A stretch of 32,314 bases of DNA from a virus, in the IMG/VR virus record IMGVR_UViG_3300046722_000347, positions 1 through 32,314 of that record. The stretch is one strand, 5' to 3'. The notes under the pieces are model-generated. The model did no database searches. It saw nothing but the letters and a program-made list of their open reading frames with translations, and was not told where the DNA came from. The translations under genes were made by a program, and so were the position numbers. Position 1 is the stretch's first letter. Every line of letters begins with the position of its first letter. Below, one piece after another: positions 13,405-19,226 of the stretch.

Positions 13405-14171
13405 AGCGCCCCCTCGCCATCGACCTCTATTGCGGCCTTGGGGGCTGGACGGAGGCCCTGCTGGCGGAGGCTTACGACGTGGTGGGCTTCGACATCGAGC
13501 GGCACCACTACGGCGAGCACCGCTATCCAGCCCAGCTCGTGATCCAGGACGTGTTGACGCTGCACGGCAGCCAGTTCCGCGATGCCACGCTCATCGTCGC
13601 CAGTCCCCCCTGCCAGGCCTACAGCTACCGGGCGATGCCGTGGAAGCGCGCCAAGGCGTTGCCGCCGCCCGACAACACCCTTTTCGAGGCGTGCTTCCGC
13701 ATCCAGCGCGAGGCGTGCGCGGCGGCCGGGCGGCATGTCCCGATGATCGTCGAGAACGTGCGCGGGGCGCAGAAATGGGTGGGGCGGGCGCGCTGGAACT
13801 TCGGCTCGTTCTACCTGTGGGGCGACGTGCCGGCCCTGATGCCGGTGACGGCCAAGGCGGTGAAGGTCGGCGGCCTCGACTGGAAACATCCAGACGACCC
13901 TCGCCATAGGCCGGGACAAGCCTTCAATACGCACGCCGAGCGCAACATCAAGAACAACGGCGGCTCCTGGTTCGCCATCGCCCTATCGCAAGTCGGCTTC
14001 AATTGCGCCAATGCACGCGAATTCGGTCACATGGTCGAGGGCGCGCAATACCGGCGCACCGCAGACGACAAGCGCCAGCACATTGGAAAAACCCGCAAGT
14101 TCGCCTCGGCCATGATCGCCAAGATTCCCGCCCCGCTCGCCCGCCATATCGCGAGGGTCTACCGGCCATGA
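13401..14171 (+). CDS. C5-cytosine DNA methyltransferase
   Basis: A 256-residue enzyme that would transfer a methyl group from S-adenosylmethionine to cytosine C5 in DNA. Motif I is A-I-D-L-Y-C-G-L-G-G-W (residues 6-16). Motif IV, A-S-P-P-C-Q-A-Y-S, carries the catalytic Cys71. Motif VI is V-E-N-V at 117-120. It is shorter than typical restriction methyltransferases (about 320 or more residues), with a reduced target-recognition region, as in many phage orphan enzymes. No restriction gene is adjacent, so protection from host restriction or gene regulation is likely. The stop overlaps the helicase start (ATGA). Confidence 0.9.
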   Translation: MKRPLAIDLYCGLGGWTEALLAEAYDVVGFDIERHHYGEHRYPAQLVIQDVLTLHGSQFRDATLIVASPPCQAYSYRAMPWKRAKALPPPDNTLFEACFRIQREACAAAGRHVPMIVENVRGAQKWVGRARWNFGSFYLWGDVPALMPVTAKAVKVGGLDWKHPDDPRHRPGQAFNTHAERNIKNNGGSWFAIALSQVGFNCANAREFGHMVEGAQYRRTADDKRQHIGKTRKFASAMIAKIPAPLARHIARVYRP

Positions 14172-15586
14172 CCATCGACGATCGCTTCCGGGAAGGTTTG
14201 GCGAACTGGCGGGCGGTGCTCGCCAGCCTGGGCGAGGGCGACGTCGAGGCCTGCGCCAAGGCCTTCGACGAGGCTGCCAAGGACGCCGCCGGCTACGTCG
14301 CGGGCGGCCTCCCCATGGCCACGGCGATCGATGCCCTCTACGAGATGGCGCAGGCCCACGGCCTGGTCGCCCACCTGGGCGAGGACGCCCTGCAGACCCG
14401 CATCGCGGCCGCTTTCGCCGGGGTCCAGCGGCCGCCCCCACCAGGCAGCAACGGCCCCGCCAAGGGCAAACCCTCCGGCCCCAGGACCGCGGCCGCGCCC
14501 CGCAAAGTCCTCAGCCAGGCCGAATTCATCATGGGCTTCATCCCGCCCGACTACCTGGTCGAAGGCATCCTCCAACGCCGCTTCATCTACGCCCTGACCG
14601 GCCAGACCGGCCACGCCAAGACCGCCGTCGCCCTCCACCTCGCCGAGCGCGTCGCCTGCCTCGACCGCAACGCCATGTTCGGTTCCCACCGCCTCGAAAA
14701 AGGCCGCGTCCTCTACTTCGTCGGCGAAAACCCCGACGATATCCGCATGCGCGTCATCGGCGCCAACAGCTTCCGAAACGACAACCCCGACAAGGACACC
14801 ATCTACTTCCTCCCCGGCGTCTTCGACATCGAGCAGATGTGGCCCACAATCGAGGCCGACGGCAAGGTCGTGGGCGAATTCAGCCTCATCATCGTCGATA
14901 CCAGCGCGGCGTATTTTTTGGGCAACGAGGAACTCAGCAATACCCAGATGGGCGCCTACGCCCGCACGCTGCGAAGGCTCACGACGTTGCCAGGCCAACC
15001 CTGCGTCCTCGTGCTGTGCCACCCCATCAAATACGTCACCGACCCTTCCCAACTACTCCCACGCGGCGGCGGCGCATACCTCGCCGAAATGGACGGTAAC
15101 CTCACCCTCGCCAGAACCACCGACGACGTGGTCGAGCTCCACTACAACAAAATCCGCGGCCCCGGCTTCCAGGCCATGTCCTTCAAGCTCGAGCCCATCA
15201 AATCCCCAGCCCTCGTCGACCAAAAAGGTAGGCAAATCACCACCGTGCGCGCCGTCCCCATCTCCCAGCGCGAGGAAGAACAGCACTCCGACAAGGCCGA
15301 GGAGGACGAAGACCGCGTCCTCACCGCCATGCTCAACATGCCCGCCGACCACGGCGGATCATTCGCCAACTGGGCAAGCGATCTCGGATGGGTCTCCGAA
15401 AGCGGCGAAGCCTACCGGAAAAAGGTCGAACGCCTCGTCAATGACCTCGAAAAGAAGAAGCCTAAATTAACAACCAAGCTCCGTAATAAGTGGCACCTCA
15501 CCGACGAAGGCAAAGACGCCGCCCGCCAGGCCGTCCTCCGCTTCAACCGGCAGCAGAATACCGGTGGCCAAAAGAACTTGTTCTAA
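14168..15586 (+). CDS. RepA-like replicative helicase/AAA ATPase
   Basis: A 472-residue RecA-fold ATPase. Walker A is T-G-Q-T-G-H-A-K-T at 144-152 and Walker B L-I-I-V-D-T-S at about 237-243. A V-L-V-L-C-H-P segment corresponds to the sensor region of RepA-type hexameric helicases. The first 110 residues are an Ala-rich helical domain plus Pro-rich linker. The last 100 look like a winged-helix tail (GSFANWASDLGWVSESGEAY, then a charged helix). It is the probable replication initiator or helicase loader of the phage. A repeat-rich stretch that could be the origin follows directly. Confidence 0.82.
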   Translation: MTIDDRFREGLANWRAVLASLGEGDVEACAKAFDEAAKDAAGYVAGGLPMATAIDALYEMAQAHGLVAHLGEDALQTRIAAAFAGVQRPPPPGSNGPAKGKPSGPRTAAAPRKVLSQAEFIMGFIPPDYLVEGILQRRFIYALTGQTGHAKTAVALHLAERVACLDRNAMFGSHRLEKGRVLYFVGENPDDIRMRVIGANSFRNDNPDKDTIYFLPGVFDIEQMWPTIEADGKVVGEFSLIIVDTSAAYFLGNEELSNTQMGAYARTLRRLTTLPGQPCVLVLCHPIKYVTDPSQLLPRGGGAYLAEMDGNLTLARTTDDVVELHYNKIRGPGFQAMSFKLEPIKSPALVDQKGRQITTVRAVPISQREEEQHSDKAEEDEDRVLTAMLNMPADHGGSFANWASDLGWVSESGEAYRKKVERLVNDLEKKKPKLTTKLRNKWHLTDEGKDAARQAVLRFNRQQNTGGQKNLF

Positions 15587-15613
15587 AGGGCCGGTCGCCC
15601 TAGATTTCGGGGT

Positions 15614-15641
15614 GGAGGGGTGGGGTCCAGCCCGCCCCTCC
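15614..15641 (+). terminator. Hairpin after the helicase gene
   Basis: GGAGGGG-T-GGG pairs with CCC-G-CCCCTCC around the loop GTCCAG: 11 pairs with one G-U. It starts 28 bases after the helicase stop. There is no real T-run after it, so it may be an RNA-stabilising hairpin or a Rho-assisted terminator. Confidence 0.5.
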
Positions 15642-15870
15642 GGCTTTACATCAGAACCACCGCACTCGGATAGCCAGCCTCGCGCGGTGCTTTCTGATGG
15701 CTATAGAAATCGCGATCCATAGCATCGCGGTTTCTCCCCATTCGGCGGGCACGGCACGGCCGCTCATCGCGCCGGGAGGTGCCTACCCTCCCGGCAGCGC
15801 CGCTGGCTCGGCGCCTCGCCTCAAGCCCGCCAAAGCCCCAAAATCAACCTCCATTCTGGCTGTCACAATC

Positions 15871-16067
15871 TGGGACAGGTTGTGTCCCAATACCAAGCAA
15901 ACTTTTCAGGTTTTTTACGCTTTTTTTACGCCTGGGACAATGGCTTTTGTCCCAGTTGTCCCAAAATCAATCAACCCATTCCCAGACAACAAAAAAGCCT
16001 GGGACAACTCTTGTCCCAACGCCCACGCCGGAATCCATACCCGGCAGGGGAGCGCGGTATTGGGACA
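15871..16067. repeat. TGGGACA/TGTCCCA iteron-like cluster
   Basis: Eight exact 7-mers: TGGGACA at 15871, 15933, 16000 and 16061, and its complement TGTCCCA at 15883, 15948, 15957 and 16012. Three form inverted pairs with gaps of 5, 8 and 5 bases. The TGGGACA copies recur every 61-67 bp, about six helical turns. Between them lie AT-rich blocks with T-runs. This is how initiator-binding iterons or multi-site operators look. Confidence 0.75.
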
Positions 16068-16211
16068 GGACAAGGTCTAGTCCTATATAAGGGAAACCCA
16101 AAATCGAAGTTCTAAAACCAACAAGGCGAACCATAGCCGAATTCTATACTAACGGTTGAAATGGGAAAACAGCGGACAGATATGCGGGGGGCACTGATAT
16201 AGAAGATCGAT

Positions 16212-16276
16212 GGGGGTGGCCTGGCCAGCCTACCGGGGGGGTCCGGGGGGGGCGTACCGGGGGGGGCGGATGGGGG
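16212..16276 (+). other. G-quadruplex-forming G-tract cluster
   Basis: Five G-runs of 5, 7, 8, 8 and 5 bases (16212-16216, 16235-16241, 16245-16252, 16259-16266, 16272-16276). The last four lie in 42 bp with loops of 3-6 bases, far above the usual G3 threshold for a quadruplex. Three runs are preceded by CC (CCGGGGG), so the cluster is partly a tandem repeat. It lies on the coding strand about 155 bases before the next gene. Confidence 0.7.
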
Positions 16277-16370
16277 CGAGGTGCGCGGAGAACTGTAGCT
16301 TGACGCAACAAAATTACGCGGGAGGGTGTGAGGATGTTCGCGGGCGCGAGCTGTGCTACGATAGGCGCAG

Positions 16371-16397
16371 CCGGACGGTGATTGCGTCACCGCCCGG
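16371..16397 (+). promoter_or_regulatory. Leader hairpin before the 16432 gene
   Basis: CCGG-A-CGGTGA pairs with TCACCG-C-CCGG around a short loop. It lies 34 bases before the ATG, so it would be in the 5' leader. A TACGAT sequence just upstream could be a -10, but no good -35 is seen. Confidence 0.4.
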
Positions 16398-16431
16398 CCA
16401 CTTGGCACAGCAACCTGGATAAGAGGCCACC

Positions 16432-16761
16432 ATGCCCATCGACGATATTGCACCGAATTCGTTATCAGAATCCTTCATTGTCCGGCATCCGGACGGTTCG
16501 ACGGAAGGCCGGCATCCGGACGACCTGGCGCCCGAAGTCCTAAGGCAAGCGCATCAAAAGCGCTCGATCATGGCGGTTATCCGGGCGAAATGTCTGGACT
16601 GCTGCTGCTACCAGCAATCCGAGGTCCGGCGCTGCACGGCTGTCCACTGCCCGTTATGGCCGTATAGGATGGGGACAAATCCATTTCACGGCGCTCGGGG
16701 CAAGGAAGTCGCCCCTGGAGCATTCGTCCGGAAAACTCCCGTTAAAGACGGGGGAGATTGA
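16432..16761 (+). CDS. Small zinc-finger-like conserved phage protein
   Basis: A 109-residue protein. The conserved part is KRSIMAVIRAKCLDCCCYQQ followed by S-E-V-R-R-C-T-A-V-H-C-P-L-W-P-Y-R-M-G-T-N-P-F. The Cys pattern C-x2-C...C-x4-C should bind zinc. This C-x2-C...E-V-R-x-C...C-P-L-(W/Y)-P-(Y/F)-R signature is, from memory, widespread in alphaproteobacterial phages, function unknown. The first 40 residues are less conserved and contain repeated R-H-P-D. AAGAGG before the ATG supports the start. It opens the accessory gene block. Confidence 0.8.
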   Translation: MPIDDIAPNSLSESFIVRHPDGSTEGRHPDDLAPEVLRQAHQKRSIMAVIRAKCLDCCCYQQSEVRRCTAVHCPLWPYRMGTNPFHGARGKEVAPGAFVRKTPVKDGGD

Positions 16762-17042
16762 CCTCGCCGCTGGTCGTAGATGGTCTGGAACTATGCTCCA
16801 AACATCGATCCCAGCGTACCCCACTACCACAACGTAATGATATCAGCGGCTTAGGCGCTCGCGGCCCTCACGCGTGCTGTGCGCACCGGCCTAAAGGTAT
16901 CCTGATGGGTGTGCCGGATTGGAAACGCTCCATCATGGCACTAAATAGACCATATGGCACTAAAACTACCAGATGGAGCGACCTTTTCCCGGCTCGGGCG
17001 CGCCATGGCACAAATCGAGAGCCCCCTCTCTTTGTTTCCTAA
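16758..17042 (+). CDS. Doubtful ORF sharing a KRSIMA motif with its neighbour
   Basis: An open frame of 94 codons starting at TTG and overlapping the previous stop. The only hint that it is coding is K-R-S-I-M-A, present also in the previous protein. The two DNA copies (16558-16575 and 16922-16939) differ only at third positions. Composition is otherwise unlike a protein gene, and no good ribosome binding site is seen. It may be a decayed copy. If not coding, the 430 bases between 16762 and 17191 hold only leader and promoter DNA. Confidence 0.3.
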   Translation: MTSPLVVDGLELCSKHRSQRTPLPQRNDISGLGARGPHACCAHRPKGILMGVPDWKRSIMALNRPYGTKTTRWSDLFPARARHGTNREPPLFVS

Positions 17043-17151
17043 ATGGCACATGGCGGACGCAACAAACTTTCGCGCTCGTGTGCGGATTTGTGTGGATCTT
17101 TCTGGTTCTTTACGGTTTTCTTTTTGTATTTGTTTGATAGGTTGTTGATTG

Positions 17152-17183
17152 CAAGCCCGAATGGCTTGGGCGCAAAGCGAGGA
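17152..17183 (+). promoter_or_regulatory. Leader hairpin plus GCGAGGA, copy 1
   Basis: The hairpin CAAGCC-CGAAT-GGCTTG (17152-17168) is followed by an A-rich gap and the ribosome binding site GCGAGGA (17177-17183), 8 bases before the ATG. It is the first of six leaders of this design in the accessory operon and the only one whose loop lacks TTGGC. Confidence 0.6.
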
Positions 17184-17191
17184 TCAAACAA

Positions 17192-17377
17192 ATGACCCGC
17201 ATTTATCAGACCTACGCTCCCATGAAGCGCGATGGCTTTTGGTGGGTAATTGATAGCGAAGGCTATGAAGTTTCCTATGTTGGATATGAAACCAAAAAAG
17301 AAGCTTTGGAGGCGGCGCGCATAGCCAAGGAGGATGATATTCGCAAGGCGAAATTTGTTGATGACGTTCTGCGTTAA
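17192..17377 (+). CDS. 61-residue hypothetical protein upstream of ribozyme 1
   Basis: A small protein (MTRIYQTYAPMKRDGFWWVI at the start) with a beta-rich first half, D-S-E-G-Y-E-V-S-Y-V-G-Y-E-T, and a helical second half rich in Lys/Ala/Glu. The layout resembles small phage single-domain proteins of unknown role. GCGAGGA 8 bases upstream fixes the start. The TAA is immediately followed, with no spacer, by the first base of a hammerhead ribozyme, so cleavage would leave this message with a hairpin 3' end right after its stop codon. Confidence 0.75.
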   Translation: MTRIYQTYAPMKRDGFWWVIDSEGYEVSYVGYETKKEALEAARIAKEDDIRKAKFVDDVLR

Positions 17378-17429
17378 GGTCGAAACGGGCTTTTGCCCGT
17401 CTGGCGGTAATGCCGTCACTGATGAGACC
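17378..17429 (+). ncRNA. Type II hammerhead ribozyme 1
   Basis: All conserved core elements are present in type II order. Helix II 3' strand GGTC (17378-17381); GAAA (17382-17385); helix III CGGGC-TTTT-GCCCG (17386-17399); T-C (17400-17401), with A17385 pairing T17400; helix I TGGCGG-TAATG-CCGTCA (17402-17418); CTGATGA (17419-17425); helix II 5' strand GACC (17426-17429). Predicted self-cleavage lies between C17401 and T17402. Helix II may extend past an internal loop: CGTT (17372-17375) pairs AACG (17436-17439), so the stop codon lies inside the fold. The ribozyme begins at the base after the TAA. Confidence 0.93.
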
Positions 17430-17442
17430 AGACACAACGAAC

Positions 17443-17478
17443 CGGGCGCTTTGGCGAGTGTCCGACAACATGCGAGGA
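17443..17478 (+). promoter_or_regulatory. Leader hairpin plus GCGAGGA, copy 2
   Basis: CGGGCGC pairs with GTGTCCG (two G-U pairs) around a TTTGGCGA loop (17443-17464), then GCGAGGA at 17472-17478, 7 bases before the ATG. It follows ribozyme 1 by 13 bases, so it would be near the 5'-OH end of the cleaved downstream message. Confidence 0.65.
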
Positions 17479-17485
17479 CGATCAA

Positions 17486-17692
17486 ATGCATTTCAACGGC
17501 ACGAGAGTAACCAAACGGGGTGATACGCTATTCATGCCACTTCCTGGTGATCTGCGTAGACCAATCGAAGGCGGCTGCAGCTGCGCATTCTGCAAGGCGC
17601 ATCCTGATCTTGTTCCGCAATGGGATGTAGTAGCTTGTTCGCCAGCGTCTCCATATGCATGGACAGTGCATTACCCAGAGCTGACGATCTGA
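17486..17692 (+). CDS. 68-residue Cys-containing hypothetical protein
   Basis: A protein with a beta-rich start (MHFNGTRVTKRGDTLFMPLP) and a centre with C-S-C-A-F-C-K, a three-Cys cluster, then W-D-V-V-A-C-S-P. The four Cys could bind a metal. GCGAGGA 7 bases upstream fixes the start. It lies between ribozyme 1 and the 17778 gene and is followed by a plain stem-loop, CATGGGCA-TTTCGG-TGCCCATG at 17701-17722, instead of a ribozyme. Function unknown. Confidence 0.7.
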   Translation: MHFNGTRVTKRGDTLFMPLPGDLRRPIEGGCSCAFCKAHPDLVPQWDVVACSPASPYAWTVHYPELTI

Positions 17693-17740
17693 TTGCAGCC
17701 CATGGGCATTTCGGTGCCCATGATCGGCGATCAGGCCGGC

Positions 17741-17769
17741 CTCTTTGGCGAGAGTCGACATAGCGAGGA
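17741..17769 (+). promoter_or_regulatory. Leader hairpin plus GCGAGGA, copy 3
   Basis: A short CTC-TTTGGC-GAG stem (17741-17752) followed by GCGAGGA (17763-17769), 8 bases before the ATG at 17778. The TTTGGCGAG core is identical to copy 2 although the flanks differ. Confidence 0.55.
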
Positions 17770-17777
17770 CAATGCAA

Positions 17778-18239
17778 ATGTCCGCTTTCGTAGTTTCCCA
17801 CGACCATATCGACGCGCTACTTTCGTTCGCTAAGGATAAACGGATGAAAGACCAGTTCGGCTATTACATTCAGCCGAGTAAGGCTGAATTGTTTGATTGG
17901 ACTGATATCGGCCGCGTACTATTGGCCGAGAACGAACGGTCGGTCTGCCATCGTTACCCGGATTGCGGCCCTGGCAACATGCCGGGCAAGATCGGCGAGG
18001 ACGCGAGCGGCTATACGTTCCGGTATTTTGAGCCATTCGTCCATATGGGGCACATGAAGCGCTGCGTCTGGGTCATCAAAAATTGCGACTGTTTCGACTA
18101 TCAGGCTTGCGAGACCGACGATTATCGGCAGACGGTCGCGCACCGGATTATAGCGGCAATCCGGTCGCGGGCGATTAATGGGCTTCCCGATTACGAGACC
18201 GCGCCCTGGGGGATAGATCGCAATCGATCGGCGGCATAA
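17778..18239 (+). CDS. Conserved hypothetical phage protein upstream of ribozyme 2
   Basis: A 153-residue protein beginning MSAFVVSHDHIDALLSFAKD. It continues with I-G-R-V-L-L-A-E-N-E-R-S-V-C-H-R-Y-P-D and later N-C-D-C-F-D-Y-Q-A-C. From memory, proteins opening with M-S-A-F-(I/V)-V-S-x-x-H-I-D-x-L-L are frequent in plasmids and prophages of Proteobacteria, function unknown. Start chosen at 17778 by GCGAGGA spacing over an ATG two codons earlier. The TAA at 18237-18239 is directly followed by ribozyme 2. Confidence 0.8.
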   Translation: MSAFVVSHDHIDALLSFAKDKRMKDQFGYYIQPSKAELFDWTDIGRVLLAENERSVCHRYPDCGPGNMPGKIGEDASGYTFRYFEPFVHMGHMKRCVWVIKNCDCFDYQACETDDYRQTVAHRIIAAIRSRAINGLPDYETAPWGIDRNRSAA

Positions 18240-18298
18240 GGACGAAACCGGGCGCTTGTTGTGCCCGGTCGGCCGGTATCGCCGGCCCTGACGAGTCC
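18240..18298 (+). ncRNA. Type II hammerhead ribozyme 2
   Basis: Helix II 3' strand GGAC (18240-18243); GAAA (18244-18247); helix III CCGGGC with GCCCGG (18248-18268), an apical loop that can add G-U and C-G pairs; T-C (18269-18270), with A18247 pairing T18269; helix I GGCCGG-TATCG-CCGGCC (18271-18287); CTGACGA (18288-18294); helix II 5' strand GTCC (18295-18298), perfect complement of GGAC. Predicted cleavage lies between C18270 and G18271. It starts at the base after the TAA of the upstream gene, as ribozyme 1 does, although stem sequences differ. This is covariation that supports the structure. Confidence 0.95.
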
Positions 18299-18314
18299 AG
18301 ATAACCACCAACCC

Positions 18315-18345
18315 GGCGCCTTGGCGGGCGCCCAAAATGCGAGGA
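18315..18345 (+). promoter_or_regulatory. Leader hairpin plus GCGAGGA, copy 4
   Basis: GGCGCC-TTGGCG-GGCGCC (18315-18332) followed by GCGAGGA (18339-18345). No ATG is found at the usual 7-9 base distance. An ATT at 18356 opens a 27-codon frame, and a GTG at 18348 is too close. The leader therefore serves a non-standard start or only passes ribosomes to the next gene. Confidence 0.6.
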
Positions 18346-18355
18346 CAGTGGCGAC

Positions 18356-18439
18356 ATTGGCCTGTTCTCCGATGACGCGCTACAGGCCAATCTTGATCTG
18401 ATTGTCGAAATGTTCCAGCAACCCACCAACGAGGAATGA
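18356..18439 (+). CDS. 27-codon ORF with possible ATT start
   Basis: From ATT at 18356 the frame reads I-G-L-F-S-D-D-A-L-Q-A-N-L-D-L-I-V-E-M-F-Q-Q-P-T-N-E-E and stops in the TGA of GAGGAATGA, which also contains the ribosome binding site of the next gene. The peptide is amphipathic and protein-like, and the leader upstream is a full copy of the operon type. ATT starts are rare, so this is either a real small protein with restrained initiation or a relic whose ATG mutated. Confidence 0.35.
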   Translation: MGLFSDDALQANLDLIVEMFQQPTNEE

Positions 18440-18443
18440 CGCC

Positions 18444-18638
18444 ATGTCGCCAGACGACGACCATAGCACACCGCCGACGCAGGCCGAGGTTGAGGCCATC
18501 TCGCGCGAGCTGACCGAGGCGCACCCGGGACGCTCTTCCGCCACCGCAGACCTATGCCAGCGCGCCGCCCTCATGATCGCGCGACTCGAGCGGGCCTGGC
18601 TGGAGGCCCGCAGCCACAAGGATGAAACGGGGAACTAA
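18444..18638 (+). CDS. 64-residue hypothetical protein overlapping ribozyme 3
   Basis: An acidic, helical protein (MSPDDDHSTPPTQAEVEAIS near the start, then AALMIARLERAWLEARSHKD). ACGAGGA 8 bases before the ATG at 18444 matches the operon's ribosome binding sites and sets the start. The last five codons and the TAA lie inside the third hammerhead: G-N-stop falls in the helix III strand and loop, so a terminating ribosome would hold the ribozyme open. Function unknown. Confidence 0.65.
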   Translation: MSPDDDHSTPPTQAEVEAISRELTEAHPGRSSATADLCQRAALMIARLERAWLEARSHKDETGN

Positions 18639-18674
18639 CCCCCGTCGCGCCGTGACGCGGCGCCTGATGAGTCC
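18620..18674 (+). ncRNA. Type II hammerhead ribozyme 3
   Basis: Helix II 3' strand GGAT (18620-18623); GAAA (18624-18627); helix III CGGGG-AACTAAC-CCCCG (18628-18644); T-C (18645-18646), with A18627 pairing T18645; helix I GCGCCG-TGACG-CGGCGC (18647-18663); CTGATGA (18664-18670); GTCC (18671-18674) pairs GGAT with one G-U. Predicted cleavage lies between C18646 and G18647. Helix I has the same 6-bp stem and 5-base T...G loop as ribozymes 1 and 2. Unlike those, it overlaps coding sequence: the upstream TAA (18636-18638) is in the helix III loop. Confidence 0.92.
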
Positions 18675-18685
18675 AGTTCCGACTC

Positions 18686-18713
18686 GCCGCATGGCGCGGC
18701 ACACAAGCGAGGA
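18686..18713 (+). promoter_or_regulatory. Leader hairpin plus GCGAGGA, copy 5
   Basis: GCCGC-ATGGC-GCGGC (18686-18700), then GCGAGGA (18707-18713), 9 bases before the ATG at 18723. It lies 11 bases after ribozyme 3. Confidence 0.6.
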
Positions 18714-18722
18714 CAAACGACC

Positions 18723-19037
18723 ATGATGAAACGATTATTGCTTGCGAGCACGTTATTGTTGCCTGTTGCGGCGCATGCGACACCGCTGGACCAGGCGAAC
18801 ACGCTCGCCTTTATAAAGGAGGCAATGGCAACTTGTTTGGCGGGAATGAATAACAACAACGCTTATTGCAGTTGTTACGTCCTCGCTGCCGCCAACAGGA
18901 GCACGATGGAGGACGGCGCGTATTTCATCGCAAACGGAAAACTTCCGGCCGATTACGTCGAGCGCGTTGCCAAGCCATCGATAGCGGATTGCCTGAAGCC
19001 ACCCGTATCCGACAAAAATTGGTGGCAAGTCTGGTAA
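18723..19037 (+). CDS. Small exported protein with conserved cysteines
   Basis: A 104-residue protein with a Sec signal peptide (MMKRLLLASTLLLPVAAHAT, cleavage likely after A-H-A). The mature part has C-L-A-G...A-Y-C-S-C-Y and a late D-C-L-K, four Cys suited to disulfides in the periplasm. Two ATGs are adjacent (18723, 18726) and GCGAGGA fits the first. It is the first gene downstream of ribozyme 3, so after cleavage its message would start at G18647. Function unknown, possibly host-envelope modification in the lysogen. Confidence 0.7.
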   Translation: MMKRLLLASTLLLPVAAHATPLDQANTLAFIKEAMATCLAGMNNNNAYCSCYVLAAANRSTMEDGAYFIANGKLPADYVERVAKPSIADCLKPPVSDKNWWQVW

Positions 19038-19047
19038 ACGGCGGGGC

Positions 19048-19115
19048 GGGCCGGCGGGATTGGCGTCCCGGCCGGCCCTATCCTTCCGCGGGCATCCGGG
19101 ACACCCAGGTGTCCC
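19048..19115 (+). terminator. Two strong hairpins after the exported-protein gene
   Basis: GGGCCGG pairs CCGGCCC with a further inner stem (19048-19078). GGGACACC-CA-GGTGTCCC follows (19098-19115). No T-run follows either. They occupy the place that ribozymes take after other genes and could stop exonucleases or terminate with Rho. The 19116-19226 stretch shows no gene. Confidence 0.5.
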
Positions 19116-19226
19116 TTGGCTGCCGCGAGGACCGAAGCAGCCGGCCCGGCGGACGGAATGATTAAACATTAACAGAGGCCGCCGCTCTTGCGCCATATGG
19201 CGCTCTGGGCAATATTACCGGAACCA

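Larger units (their letters stand above)
15587..16431. other. Gene-free intergenic region
   Basis: An 845-bp stretch with no convincing gene on either strand. Open frames here have no ribosome binding sites and poor codon character. In order it holds a strong hairpin after the helicase gene, an apparently featureless part, a set of TGGGACA/TGTCCCA repeats, a cluster of long G-runs and a hairpin in the leader of the next gene. The concentration of repeats after a replication ATPase fits a replication origin or a control region for the accessory operon. Confidence 0.7.

Noticed and set aside
15697-16080. 127-codon frame across the iteron-like region
   Set aside because: It has no ribosome binding site, and its sequence is dictated by the repeats and poly-T blocks.
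17701-17722. Stem-loop after the 17486 gene in the place of a ribozyme
   Set aside because: It has no GAAA, no CUGANGA and no helix II partners. At most it is a relic or a simple stabilising hairpin.
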